Positions 54,624 through 63,778 of a stretch of DNA of 64,000 nucleotides are shown one piece after another. The notes below the pieces were generated by a model. That model was not told the DNA's origin, ran no database searches, and worked only from the letters and a program-made list of their open reading frames with translations. The position numbers and the translations under genes are program-made. How positions within the stretch are numbered: position 1 is the first letter of the stretch; the number at the start of each line of letters is the position of its first letter. The stretch comes from Sphingobacterium gobiense (GTDB lineage: Bacteria; Bacteroidota; Bacteroidia; Sphingobacteriales; Sphingobacteriaceae), in NCBI RefSeq assembly GCF_002980575.1, contig NZ_PVBS01000001.1, positions 1,736,001-1,800,000 of the forward strand, given 5' to 3'.

Positions 54624-55508
54624 TTACCCAACTCCCAACATCTTTTTAGCACCTTGGATATGAAGATCACTCTTAGTTTCCACCGCAAAAAATCCATAGG
54701 CTAAGGCAGCGGCAGCTGCTCTTTCTACAGTTTGTTCGAAAATTCTTTCCCAAATCTGTCCGCCTCGCTTCTCATATTCTTCAATCAATTGTTTCAGGCT
54801 TTCTTCTCCAAATACATTGAGATGGCCAGCAAAATCCATTGCTGGATCACCAATGTGCGCAGTGGTCCAGTCAATAATTCCTGAAACTTCATTGTTGTTA
54901 TCGGTCAAAATATGACCAGCATAGAGATCAGCATGGATAAACTTTGTAAACTTAGGCCAAAGGGAATCATTATCCAACCAAGTTTTATACCTAGCTTCCA
55001 ATTCTTTCGAAATACCAATTTCTGATTTCACCAATCTTAGTTGATTTTCTATTTCTTTTTTCAAATCCATGGTGGTCTTTATTTTTAGATTCTTTGCGCT
55101 GACCTCAGACGCTGAGATATGATGAAGTTCCACCAGTACTTTTGCCAAGGAAGGAACATAATTGGGACTATCCTTATCCATATTCCAGGTGACTTCATAG
55201 GTGATGCCGTCGTAGGTTAACGCCGGCTTATCCTTAAGTAGCGGATATGCTATTAAGCTATGGCTTGCAATTTTCCAGTCTGGAACCTCAACCGAAAGGT
55301 GCTTCTTGACTAAATTCAATATCTGTTTTTCTTCTTCGATTTGATCTATCATATTATCTCGTCTGGGAATTCGAAGTACCCATTGCTGTCCGTTGATATC
55401 TAATACGATACCGACCCTAAAATCAATACCCATATCATTGAATTTTATATCGTCAGTTATCGTAAGCCCGTGGGCCTCAGTAAGATTTTGAATGTCTTTG
55501 GTAGTCAT
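54624..55508 (-). CDS. Macrolide 2'-phosphotransferase (Mph-like)
   Basis: The APH-superfamily enzyme transfers phosphate to the 2'-hydroxyl of macrolides. The 294 residues show the Mph pattern: QWVLRIPRRDN (ATP-binding Lys equivalent region, about 42-52), PDWKIASHSLIAYPLL near 76-91, the catalytic HADLYAGHILTDN (about 189-201), IIDWTTAHIGDPAMDFAGHL near 209-228, and FGEESLKQLI. It is complete, with no stop or frameshift. A 10-bp inverted repeat lies in its upstream DNA. It may be an intrinsic chromosomal gene, since no mobile element is visible nearby. Confidence 0.9.
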   Translation of the reverse strand: MTTKDIQNLTEAHGLTITDDIKFNDMGIDFRVGIVLDINGQQWVLRIPRRDNMIDQIEEEKQILNLVKKHLSVEVPDWKIASHSLIAYPLLKDKPALTYDGITYEVTWNMDKDSPNYVPSLAKVLVELHHISASEVSAKNLKIKTTMDLKKEIENQLRLVKSEIGISKELEARYKTWLDNDSLWPKFTKFIHADLYAGHILTDNNNEVSGIIDWTTAHIGDPAMDFAGHLNVFGEESLKQLIEEYEKRGGQIWERIFEQTVERAAAAALAYGFFAVETKSDLHIQGAKKMLGVG

Positions 55509-55620
55509 CTTAATAGATTTAATCGTTCGTAAATAGCTTTTTGAGGAAATTTAATATAAACAATAGCTGAATACTTTCCCAGAAAGATTGATAAAAAAAT
55601 TCTTTAAAAGGCGGATATGC

Positions 55621-55663
55621 TACAATTGCATGGGATTAAATAGTCCAAGGTTTTGCAATTGTA
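55621..55663 (-). promoter_or_regulatory. 10-bp inverted repeat upstream of mph
   Basis: TACAATTGCA (55621-55630) and TGCAATTGTA (55654-55663) are perfect complements separated by 23 nt. They lie 113-155 nt before the mph start codon. They could be paired operator half-sites or the stem of a leader RNA. Confidence 0.45.
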
Positions 55664-55851
55664 TGGTCTTTAGTGTATAACATATGGCAAAAATAAAAAT
55701 TCGATTTAATTCAACAAAAAAATCATGCGTGTGCCAAAGTAAAGTATCTTCCTATCAGCTAGGGCAATGAGACCGATTTGTTTTATCATTTCCAAAGATT
55801 GTGACCGCTAAATATTCTCTCTATATTAATATTCAGTTAACACTACATACC

Positions 55852-55859
55852 TAGATTTG
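55852..55859 (+). promoter_or_regulatory. Candidate -7 element for the ECF/FecR/TonB receptor locus
   Basis: TAGATTTG matches TAnnTTTG and lies 62 nt before the sigma start. No -33 TTG at normal spacing was found. Confidence 0.35.
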
Positions 55860-55921
55860 TCATGTTTTAACGCTGTCACTCCAAAGAGGGCATACGAGTT
55901 TAGAGATCAATAACAGAAAAA

Positions 55922-56440
55922 ATGCATCACTCCGATCCTAAAATTGACTGCTTCAACCATATATACAAGCTGTACTGGAAAGAGCTCTACTATTTTGCCT
56001 TGAAAAAAGTAAAGGATCATGCGCTTGCTGAGGATCTACTTCACGATGTATTTCTTAAATTGCTAAAATCCCAAGACTTAGACAATCGCCTGGACACACT
56101 CAAAGGTTATCTTTACACGGCTCTACGCAATCGGATTACGGACCACTACCGCAAGAACAAACTTCAGCTAGACCTAGAACAAAATATCCCTACTTGGTAC
56201 AGTCAGCATGACAACAGAATACCGGAGGTCACCATCAAGCGGGAACTCGACGATTTTTTGGAATTGCAAGTCAATAGGCTACCTGATCAAATGCGTCGTG
56301 TAGTGCAGCTCAATACCAAGGAAGGTTTCAGTACACCAGAGATTGCACAAAAGTTACTCATCTCGGACAAGACCGTTCGCAACCAGCTTTCTTTGGCCAA
56401 TCAGAAATTACGATCTGCTATTGAAAAATTCCTTCGTTAG
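55922..56440 (+). CDS. ECF RNA polymerase sigma factor
   Basis: The 172-residue protein has sigma region 2 (INHIYKLYWKELYYFALKK-like start, AEDLLHDVFLKLL) and region 4 (MRRVVQLNTKEGFSTPEIAQKLLISDKTVRNQLSLANQKL at about 125-165). It is of the FecI-like type and heads a four-gene co-oriented locus with FecR (90-nt gap), TonB receptor (73-nt gap) and phosphatase. It is not closely similar to the PUL sigma at 21800 and presumably recognises a different promoter. Confidence 0.92.
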   Translation: MHHSDPKIDCFNHIYKLYWKELYYFALKKVKDHALAEDLLHDVFLKLLKSQDLDNRLDTLKGYLYTALRNRITDHYRKNKLQLDLEQNIPTWYSQHDNRIPEVTIKRELDDFLELQVNRLPDQMRRVVQLNTKEGFSTPEIAQKLLISDKTVRNQLSLANQKLRSAIEKFLR

Positions 56441-56530
56441 CAGGAAAGAGAGCACTTCTGTTAAGTCTGTGTAAACGTCATATAATTTTATAATTAAATC
56501 GAAAAAACGATCGGGATTTGCTAAGCGGGT

Positions 56531-57445
56531 GTGCGTATACCTCACATGAAAGCACCAAAGCGGGAGTCATCAGATCCGAAAGCAGCAGAAAGCACTTTGG
56601 AGGGAGTTCGCTCTCTCGACAGTCAAGCCGAACGTCTACTGGAACAACGTTTATATGAGCGCGTACTTAACAGTTACAGCAACCATCTTGAAAAACGTAA
56701 ACGACGTGTCCGGATGTGGCGGGTGGCAGCTATATGGATAGGCACCCTGATGTTAATCGGCGGCGGTATCTGGAGTACGGTGTCAATGCACAACAAAGCG
56801 AGCAATGAAAAGCCCGTGTTACAAGTATTTAGCAGCACGAATAATACCAAGAGAATATGTTTGGCAGATAGCACAGTAATCATACTCCGTCCACACAGCA
56901 CCTTACAGATTGGTGCCGACTACAACCTTATAGAACGCAATGTCATGTTGGAGGGGAATGCTTTCTTCGAGGTCAAAAAAAATAAAGAAAAGCCTTTCAT
57001 CGTGCGCAGCAAGCACTTGGAGACAACGGTATTAGGCACCCGATTTTCGGTTAACAGTCCGATAGACGGCGGAGAGCACAGTGTCTTTCTCGAAGAGGGA
57101 AAGGTCCGTATCCGGATCGACGACGAGCAGCACCTCCTTGCTCCCCACGAAAGGATCGTGTACCACGAAGCTATTAAAAAATGGGAAATTAACAAATTGA
57201 GCGATGTCAATCTCGATATGCAGACCGGAGCTTTGACTTTAGACGGCGTAGACTTCGCTACCTTACGTCAATGTCTCGATGACTACTATGGTATTTCCTT
57301 AACACATCTAAGTGGCAGAGCAACCAGGGTACGATATAAGATTACACTGAAACCACAGATGTCAATCAAGGATGTCGCGGCGTTGATTAGTACGATCAGC
57401 GCTCGAGGTACCATTATTAACCAAAAAACAATTACCATAAAATAA
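56531..57445 (+). CDS. FecR-family anti-sigma factor
   Basis: The 304 residues comprise a charged cytoplasmic part (about 1-63), a transmembrane helix near 64-84 (AAIWIGTLMLIGGGIW), a periplasmic FecR domain (about 100-200; LADSTVIILRPHSTLQI, FIVRSKHLETTVLGTRFSVN) and a C-terminal DUF4974 domain ending ISARGTIINQKTITIK. It transmits receptor occupancy to the ECF sigma factor upstream. Some related genes carry an extra N-terminal DUF4880 domain, which is absent here. Confidence 0.92.
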   Translation: MRIPHMKAPKRESSDPKAAESTLEGVRSLDSQAERLLEQRLYERVLNSYSNHLEKRKRRVRMWRVAAIWIGTLMLIGGGIWSTVSMHNKASNEKPVLQVFSSTNNTKRICLADSTVIILRPHSTLQIGADYNLIERNVMLEGNAFFEVKKNKEKPFIVRSKHLETTVLGTRFSVNSPIDGGEHSVFLEEGKVRIRIDDEQHLLAPHERIVYHEAIKKWEINKLSDVNLDMQTGALTLDGVDFATLRQCLDDYYGISLTHLSGRATRVRYKITLKPQMSIKDVAALISTISARGTIINQKTITIK

Positions 57446-57518
57446 AAGAGTGCCAGCCTCTCGCCAAAGTCGCCGACACTCAAAATCCAAATTACAGTTT
57501 TAATTTAAAATCAAAAGT

Positions 57519-60500
57519 ATGAAAAAAAAGGTAAAGACGGTTCGCAAGTTAGTACTTGCTGCGACTGTCTTCAATGTCAGTATGCTACCGCTTACTCCTG
57601 CCCTAGCGCAGACATCTGAAATGCTACTCGAAAAACAAATTTACTGGGCTGGAAGTCATGGGAGTCTAGAGAAAGGATTGAATCAGCTTGAAAAACAATT
57701 ACATTTCCCCATTTCCTACGATAAAAACCTTGTCCAGGGTAAAAATGCCAATACCCCCAAGCAATCTAGCACAACGGCAAGTGGTGTGTTGAATCAACTT
57801 TTGGCGGACAACGAACTTAGCTACCGTATCGTTCAAAACAATATTGTAGTGGTAGCTGCGCCAAAACCTGCTACTGAAAATCCGGCACAAAAGAATATCA
57901 TCGCCGGGTACGTCAAAGATGCTACATCAGGCCGTGTATTGCCACACTCCACGCTTGTCAGGCTTTCGGACAATCGTAAGACCATGACAGATGCCAATGG
58001 CTACTTTATCCTACAGGGTCTGAAACCAGGGAAAATCGAGATACTTGTCTCTTACATTGGTTATCAAAACCAGATTGTAGAACTCACTTATCCTAACGAA
58101 GGGATCCCAATCAATATTCTGTTGGAACCAAAGGACAATAATCTAGAAGGTATCACCATCAATGGAATTCGTCGCGGCGAGGCATTGGCATTGAGCAACA
58201 TGAAAAATGCAGACAATGTACGCTATGTACTATCGCAGGAACAGATCGAACGCTTTCCAGATGCAACCGTAGCCGAGGCACTACAGCGCGTACCCGGCAT
58301 AGCGATGGATTATAGCTATGGTTTACCGCGCAATGTTGTTATGCGCGGTCTCAGCCAAAACATGGGGTCGGTAACCTTAAACGGGACTCGGTTACCCTCC
58401 ACGCAGACCAATAGCCGCGAGATCGATCTAAATGGTATCCTTTCGTCAACAGTCGAAGCCATTGAAGTCAACAAGACTTTTACGCCGGATATGGATGCTG
58501 ATGCGACAGCTGGTTCGGTAAACATCGTTTCCAAAACACCAAAAGCAGGCGAGGAACTCTTCCGCGTAAACGTCGGTGGAGGTTACAATCAGTTGCTGTC
58601 TAGAGCAAATTACAATATAGGCGCCGTTTTAGGAAAGCGTTACGAAAAATGGGGCTTTCTCGCCGATGTCAATTACAGCCAGACCTATCGCGGCGAGGAT
58701 CGCATACAGGTGGACTATGACACCTACGAGATCGACGGTGTCGAGCGTATATTGATGTCTAATCTCGAGCTGGAAGGCAGCGATCTGGAACGTAAAAACA
58801 CAGGCTTACAGTTCGAGCTGAACTACTACCCGACCAATGCGACCAAGCTTTATGCACGTAGCTCATACAATAAATATTTCGAGCTACAGACCCGAGGAAC
58901 TAAATCCTACAATATCGGCGAATACAGCAGTTTCGGTCAAGCTACCGACATCAGTATCGGCTCTTCGGGAACACCTCGCGATTACAACAGGGATATCATC
59001 ACATTCTCGCTAGGTGGAAAGACAGCCTTCAATCATTATGAGTTGGACGCCGATGCAACGTACGCGAAAGGACGCTATGACCAACCACTCTACTATGATG
59101 GATACTTCCAACAAGGGGGACTTAGCGCAGCGATCGAAAATTCCGACCCCAGTGCACCTCAGTTTTTATTTTCCGGAACAGACCACAACGATCCCGCAAA
59201 ATACACGGCAAACAGCTACAACCGCCGTCATCAGTTTGCACACGACCAGGATATACAATTGTCTGGAAATATTAAGCGATCGCTTTCTTTTGGTAGTGGA
59301 CATACATTAGATCTTAAAGCAGGTGCACGTTTTCGTTACAAAGAGGATGCACACACGCGTAACTACTTCCAATACCGATTAAAAACAGGCTCATTGACCA
59401 TGAATGATTTTACGTCAAACTATAGCCGTACTTCATATTTTGGCGGCAAATACAACCTCTCTGGGGCCATCGCCAATGGATACCTTATGGAACAATATTA
59501 TCAGCAAAACATGGATCTCTTTCAACCCAACGATAACTATATCCGTCAAAATACCGACCCTGATTCTTATGAAGGGAGTGAAAATCTAGCTGCTGGTTAT
59601 TTTATGGGGAAACTAACTACGGGTAAACTCGAGACCGTACTGGGTATGCGTTATGAACGCACAGGATTTCAGTACACGGGTAATATCGTATCCTTCGATG
59701 ATCAGGGTAATTACCAATCTACACAGCCTGTAGACACCAAAGCTGCCTTCGCTGGATTCTTCCCGAGTTTGAATCTAAAGTACAAACTGACTGAGCAGAC
59801 CAATATTCGGGGTGCACTTACACGTACGTTATCACGTCCGTCCTACTACGACCTTGTCCCTTGGGAAGAGATTGAAGTACGCCGCAAACGGATGAAGAAA
59901 GGAAATCCGCAGCTTGATCAGAGTACATCGACCAACGTCGACTTATTGTTCGAGCATTACTTAAACCCTATCGGTCTACTTTCTGGTGGTGTATTCTACA
60001 AAAAAATCAACGATTATATCTATGAATCCATTTATACCCAATCCGGCGGTCCTTACGACGGTTATGCGATTACGCAGACTGTTAATGGAGCTGCAGCAGA
60101 TGTATACGGTTTAGAAATCGCTTGGCAACAGCAATTCACGTTCCTGCCGGGTTTTGCCAATGGGTTCGGCGTATTCGCCAACTACACATATGTTAAATCA
60201 TCTTTTGAGGTTCCAGGAGTAGAGTCCGTACGTAGAGTAGCGCTACCCGAGATGCGCCCAAGTGTGGGTAACTTTGCTCTTTCGTACGAGAAATATGGTT
60301 TCTCGGGGCGTCTCGCACTCAATTTTTATGAGACTTTCATCAGCGAACTGGCAGAGGATGAAGCCAATGACCTGATGGAAAAAGGTCGTACACAACTTGA
60401 TTTTTCTGCTTCACAAAAGATCAACAAGAATTTTACCGTATTCGTCGGTTTGAGCAATATTACGAATTCGCAGGTACGATTTGACTTCGGAGACGGACGT

Positions 60501-60563
60501 CCAAACGATTACAAATACTATGCACGTTGGGGTAATATCGGTATCAAATACACGATTAAATAA
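57519..60563 (+). CDS. TonB-dependent outer-membrane receptor with STN domain
   Basis: The 1014-residue protein has a signal peptide (cleavage after ALAQ), an STN domain (about 50-120; HGSLEKGLNQLEKQLHFPISYD) that contacts FecR, and a carboxypeptidase-like domain (about 130-205). A plug follows (EQIERFPDATVAEALQRVPGIAMD, near 240-265), then a large beta-barrel ending IGIKYTIK. The plug pattern is that of the TIGR01782-like receptors, not SusC, and no SusD follows. With a phosphatase gene downstream, the ligand may be a phosphorylated compound. Confidence 0.93.
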   Translation: MKKKVKTVRKLVLAATVFNVSMLPLTPALAQTSEMLLEKQIYWAGSHGSLEKGLNQLEKQLHFPISYDKNLVQGKNANTPKQSSTTASGVLNQLLADNELSYRIVQNNIVVVAAPKPATENPAQKNIIAGYVKDATSGRVLPHSTLVRLSDNRKTMTDANGYFILQGLKPGKIEILVSYIGYQNQIVELTYPNEGIPINILLEPKDNNLEGITINGIRRGEALALSNMKNADNVRYVLSQEQIERFPDATVAEALQRVPGIAMDYSYGLPRNVVMRGLSQNMGSVTLNGTRLPSTQTNSREIDLNGILSSTVEAIEVNKTFTPDMDADATAGSVNIVSKTPKAGEELFRVNVGGGYNQLLSRANYNIGAVLGKRYEKWGFLADVNYSQTYRGEDRIQVDYDTYEIDGVERILMSNLELEGSDLERKNTGLQFELNYYPTNATKLYARSSYNKYFELQTRGTKSYNIGEYSSFGQATDISIGSSGTPRDYNRDIITFSLGGKTAFNHYELDADATYAKGRYDQPLYYDGYFQQGGLSAAIENSDPSAPQFLFSGTDHNDPAKYTANSYNRRHQFAHDQDIQLSGNIKRSLSFGSGHTLDLKAGARFRYKEDAHTRNYFQYRLKTGSLTMNDFTSNYSRTSYFGGKYNLSGAIANGYLMEQYYQQNMDLFQPNDNYIRQNTDPDSYEGSENLAAGYFMGKLTTGKLETVLGMRYERTGFQYTGNIVSFDDQGNYQSTQPVDTKAAFAGFFPSLNLKYKLTEQTNIRGALTRTLSRPSYYDLVPWEEIEVRRKRMKKGNPQLDQSTSTNVDLLFEHYLNPIGLLSGGVFYKKINDYIYESIYTQSGGPYDGYAITQTVNGAAADVYGLEIAWQQQFTFLPGFANGFGVFANYTYVKSSFEVPGVESVRRVALPEMRPSVGNFALSYEKYGFSGRLALNFYETFISELAEDEANDLMEKGRTQLDFSASQKINKNFTVFVGLSNITNSQVRFDFGDGRPNDYKYYARWGNIGIKYTIK

Positions 60564-60581
60564 TAATTTACAAGTATTTAA

Positions 60582-60613
60582 AGGCGTGTCTCCGGACACT
60601 CCTTACTTTTTTT
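60582..60613 (+). terminator. Intrinsic terminator after the TonB receptor
   Basis: GTGTC-TCCG-GACAC (60586-60599) extends to AGG/CCT with one mismatch, followed by T8 (60606-60613) after four bases. This is a textbook Rho-independent shape. The phosphatase starts 40 nt later, so its expression would need partial readthrough or an own promoter. Confidence 0.65.
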
Positions 60614-60653
60614 TCTCACCCAAATTTAAAATAGCTATAATAACATACATATT

Positions 60654-61862
60654 ATGAAAAAATTGATCAGCAGACTTACGTTAGGCCTAACTTTAATTTC
60701 GGTAGCCCAGGGTCAGAGCTATCTCGCGGAGAACCAGCCAGACCGCGTGATCTTAAATCTGACCAACGACGCTCCGCATACGCAAGCAGTCAATTGGCGC
60801 ACGAATGTCATCCAAGGAAGTGGACAGGTTGCCCAGTTACGTTTAGAGAATAATAGTCCTGAATTCGCTGACAGTACCGTTCGGGTATATCAGGCCGAAA
60901 GCAAACTATTCACCGACCGGGAGAATAACGGCTCAATGTATCATAGTGTACAATTTAACGAATTACAACCCGACCGTATCTACAACTACCGCGTAGGCAA
61001 AGACGGTGCATGGAGCGAATGGTTTCAATTTCGAACAGCAGGGCAAACCGATAATGTATCTTTCATCTACTTGGGTGACGCGCAGAATGACCTACGCTCA
61101 CGCTGGACACGTGTGTACCGCAAAGCCATACAGACTTGCCCTGAGGCCGACTTTATACTGCATGCCGGCGATCTAATCAACCGCAGCAATTCGGACAACG
61201 AATGGGGTGAATGGTTTTACGCCGGTACAGGCATAAACAGCAGCTATCCACAGCTAATGGTACCTGGCAACCACGAGTACTTTCGTGATGAACAAAAAGT
61301 ACTCACACTCGATCCGCACTGGCAGCAGCAGTTCAGGTTACCTGAAAACGGTGTCGCAGGATTGGAAGAATCCAACTACTATGTAGACTATGGACCTCTT
61401 CGCATCATCGCACTCAACACACAGATGATCATGTTGGACAGTACCTACCGTACTGCACAGGCGCAATGGCTAGAGCAAATATTGAAGAGCAACACCGCGA
61501 AATGGACAGTGGTCATATGCCACCATCCCGTTTATTCAACGGCCAAGTCGCGGGACAACTATCAGTTCGCCGATTTGTTTAGACCTCTATTTGAGAAATA
61601 TGGCGTTCATTTGTTATTGCAAGGACATGATCATACCTATGCCCGAAGTGCGCTGCCATCAAATAAGGAAAAGAAACCCGTCTACATCGTATCTGTAGCT
61701 GGACCAAAGATGTATCAGATCGATCCACAAAAAGAATGGATAGAAAAGTCTGCGGAACGGACGCAATTGTATCAGGTGATCGATATTAAAGGAAATACAT
61801 TGCAGTATAAGGCCTATACTGCGGATGGTGCACTCTACGACCAGTTTGAGTTGAAGAAATGA
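60654..61862 (+). CDS. Purple acid phosphatase-like metallophosphoesterase
   Basis: The exported enzyme (signal peptide ending VAQGQ) has a fibronectin-III-like purple acid phosphatase N-domain (about 25-120; APHTQAVNWRT, GAWSEWFQFRTAG) and a calcineurin-like catalytic domain (about 125-380). All dimetal motifs are present: IYLGDAQND, LHAGDLINR, GNHEYF, CHHPVY and LQGHDHTYAR. It hydrolyses phosphate esters outside the cytoplasm. Its partner is the upstream TonB receptor locus, and release of phosphate or dephosphorylation before uptake is the natural inference. Confidence 0.9.
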   Translation: MKKLISRLTLGLTLISVAQGQSYLAENQPDRVILNLTNDAPHTQAVNWRTNVIQGSGQVAQLRLENNSPEFADSTVRVYQAESKLFTDRENNGSMYHSVQFNELQPDRIYNYRVGKDGAWSEWFQFRTAGQTDNVSFIYLGDAQNDLRSRWTRVYRKAIQTCPEADFILHAGDLINRSNSDNEWGEWFYAGTGINSSYPQLMVPGNHEYFRDEQKVLTLDPHWQQQFRLPENGVAGLEESNYYVDYGPLRIIALNTQMIMLDSTYRTAQAQWLEQILKSNTAKWTVVICHHPVYSTAKSRDNYQFADLFRPLFEKYGVHLLLQGHDHTYARSALPSNKEKKPVYIVSVAGPKMYQIDPQKEWIEKSAERTQLYQVIDIKGNTLQYKAYTADGALYDQFELKK

Positions 61863-61898
61863 CACCGACTAGAAACACCGAGATCGTAACACAACGGA

Positions 61899-62735
61899 CT
61901 ATGCGGGCGTTAGCGCCCGTCTATACCCCTTCAAACTCGCTCCTTTATGTCTTTTGAAAAATTTATTGATATGGCTCTCGTCGGCAAACCCAAATTCATC
62001 GGCTATTTCATGAATCCTTTTGTCACTGAAACGCAGTCGGTGTTCAATTAATCGAATCCTATAGGAGGATATATAGTGTTGTATCGATTCATTGCATTGC
62101 TTGCGGAAATAACTACCAAGGTAGGTTGGAGCTAACCCAAATTTTTCGGCTATCACGGCAACTCTCAAAAGTTCGGGCTGGCGTATATGTTCCTGTATAT
62201 AATCCAATATTTGCAATAAACGATTGTCTTCATGGGGAGTAATGTTCTGGGGTTTAATTATGGCTAAATTTCTAGCTGCAATAACGATTATGGCATTTAC
62301 CAAATGCCGAACGAGGTCTTCCGAATACACCGATTCATGTTTAATAGCCTGTCGTAAACTCGCCATCAATGAACCTGCCATACGTTTGTCGTCGTTATTT
62401 ACGAGTACAGAACCTGACAAATCGGAAGCATAATATAATAGACATTCTATATGGTCTATGCTTTGCCATTGATATTCCCGCACATATCCTTCACCGAAAC
62501 GTATTACCATAAATTCACATATACCCTCCAAGTCAAATTCGTGGCAGTCTTTTGGCGTTATAAGGAACAAATCTCCTGCAAAATAAGCAAACTTATTTCC
62601 ATTGACAGCATGGTGACCAGTACCGGAAATCACGTAAACCAATTCAAAAAAATTGAACTGTCTGTCACGTAGAGGGCATTCGTTTACCTTTTCGTAGAAC
62701 ACTTCAAGTGATTGATGGATGTTTTCCCTTGCCAT
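61899..62735 (-). CDS. AraC-family regulator with cupin-type sensor
   Basis: The start at 62735 (MARENIHQ) is chosen because the -7 element at 62740-62747 makes a longer start impossible. The 278-residue protein has an N-terminal cupin sensor (FFELVYVISGTGHHAVNGNKF, about 28-48; ITPKDCHEFDLEG) and two helix-turn-helix units (VIAEKFGLAPTYLGSYFRKQ, IADEFGFADESHINKFFKRHKGASLKGY). It is divergent from the quinone oxidoreductase gene, which it probably controls. Its last codons overlap a GC-rich hairpin (61904-61919) shared with the phosphatase gene. Confidence 0.9.
   Translation of the reverse strand: MARENIHQSLEVFYEKVNECPLRDRQFNFFELVYVISGTGHHAVNGNKFAYFAGDLFLITPKDCHEFDLEGICEFMVIRFGEGYVREYQWQSIDHIECLLYYASDLSGSVLVNNDDKRMAGSLMASLRQAIKHESVYSEDLVRHLVNAIIVIAARNLAIIKPQNITPHEDNRLLQILDYIQEHIRQPELLRVAVIAEKFGLAPTYLGSYFRKQCNESIQHYISSYRIRLIEHRLRFSDKRIHEIADEFGFADESHINKFFKRHKGASLKGYRRALTPA
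61904..61919. terminator. GC-rich hairpin between convergent genes
   Basis: CGGGCG-TTAG-CGCCCG is a perfect 6-bp stem. It overlaps the last codons of the AraC gene and lies 42 nt past the phosphatase stop. It lacks a T-run, so it may end transcription only weakly from either side. Confidence 0.35.
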
Positions 62736-62739
62736 GCGG

Positions 62740-62747
62740 CAAAGATA
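62740..62747 (-). promoter_or_regulatory. Candidate -7 element for AraC gene at 61899
   Basis: The minus strand reads TATCTTTG (TAnnTTTG), ending 4 nt before the chosen ATG. Transcription would start at or near the start codon, giving a nearly leaderless mRNA. Confidence 0.4.
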
Positions 62748-62793
62748 CCTAAACATGCTTTAAATGTACCTGTTTTTAATCTTGTTTTCGGTC

Positions 62794-62801
62794 TATTTTT
62801 G
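62794..62801 (+). promoter_or_regulatory. Candidate -7 element for quinone oxidoreductase
   Basis: TATTTTTG (TAnnTTTG) lies 9 nt before the ATG at 62811. With the opposing AraC box it forms a compact divergent promoter pair within 62 bp. Confidence 0.4.
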
Positions 62802-62810
62802 TCAAATCAA

Positions 62811-63767
62811 ATGAACAAAATGAAAGCAATCGTATTGAAAAATTTTGGAGGTGTTGAAAATCTTCTTTACACAGAAATCGAAAAACCTGTAATAAAGGCA
62901 AATGAGGTACTGGTCAAACTGAAAGCAATTAGTATTAATCCCATCGACGTCAAAGTTCGCAATCGACAGGCTCCATTGGCTGAAGACTTGGCGAAATACA
63001 GTCCGCTAGTCTTAGGATGGGATATTTCCGGCGAAGTAACGGAAATCGGTGATGAAGTTACGCAATTCAACATGGGAGACGAAGTGTTTGGAATGATCAA
63101 TTTCGTCGGACATGGTAAGGCCTATGCCGAGTACGTAGCTGCTCCCGCTGAACAGCTCGCCCTGAAACCCAAAAACATCAGTCATGTGGAAGCTGCCGCT
63201 AGCACATTAGCAGCATTGACTGCATGGCAAGCGTTCGATAGTTACGGCAAACTGCGACCTACAGACAAGGTGTTAATCCACGCGGCTTCGGGTGGCGTAG
63301 GGCATTTTGCTGTACAGATAGCCAAAAATATAGGAGCATACGTCGTAGCTACTTCCTCAGCGTCTAACAGAGATTTCGTATTGGGATTAGGAGCAGACGA
63401 ATTTATTGATTACAGAAGTGTCCGTTTTGAAGATGTCGTACAACCTGTCGACTTTGTACTGGAAGCTATTGGAGGCGCCAATTTTCAGAAATCGATACAG
63501 GCGCTAAAACCTTTCGGAACCATCGTTGCACTGCCTTCTGGACATACGAAGGAAGATGAGTTCAAAGCACAACAGAAACAACTTCATGCCTGTTATTTCA
63601 TGTCTGTTTATTTTAGCGGACAGGATATGCGGCATATTGCATCTCTATTGGAAAAGGAAGTGTTAAAACCTCACGTATCCTATGTATTTGGGTTTGACGA
63701 AATGGCAAAAGCTCATCTGCAAATCGAAACTGGACGTACGGTGGGAAAAATCGTGGTTAAATTGTGA
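62811..63767 (+). CDS. Zinc-independent quinone oxidoreductase / MDR-family alcohol dehydrogenase
   Basis: The start at 62811 (MNKMKAIVLKNFGG) removes 33 unrelated residues of the longest frame. The 318-residue protein has the GroES-like N-domain (LVKLKAISINPIDVKVR, GDEVFGMI) and a Rossmann domain with HAASGGVGHFAVQIAKNIGA (about 150-169). The Zn-binding Cys cluster of classical ADH is absent, as in QOR-type enzymes, which reduce quinones or enones with NADPH. It is divergent from the AraC gene, and the next gene starts 12 nt after its stop. Confidence 0.9.
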   Translation: MNKMKAIVLKNFGGVENLLYTEIEKPVIKANEVLVKLKAISINPIDVKVRNRQAPLAEDLAKYSPLVLGWDISGEVTEIGDEVTQFNMGDEVFGMINFVGHGKAYAEYVAAPAEQLALKPKNISHVEAAASTLAALTAWQAFDSYGKLRPTDKVLIHAASGGVGHFAVQIAKNIGAYVVATSSASNRDFVLGLGADEFIDYRSVRFEDVVQPVDFVLEAIGGANFQKSIQALKPFGTIVALPSGHTKEDEFKAQQKQLHACYFMSVYFSGQDMRHIASLLEKEVLKPHVSYVFGFDEMAKAHLQIETGRTVGKIVVKL

Positions 63768-63778
63768 AACAAGCAATT

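Larger units (their letters stand above)
55509..55921. other. Intergenic control region between divergent mph and ECF genes
   Basis: It contains a 10-bp inverted repeat on the mph side and a TAnnTTTG box on the sigma side. I see no ORF with protein character and no RNA gene in the remainder. Confidence 0.5.
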
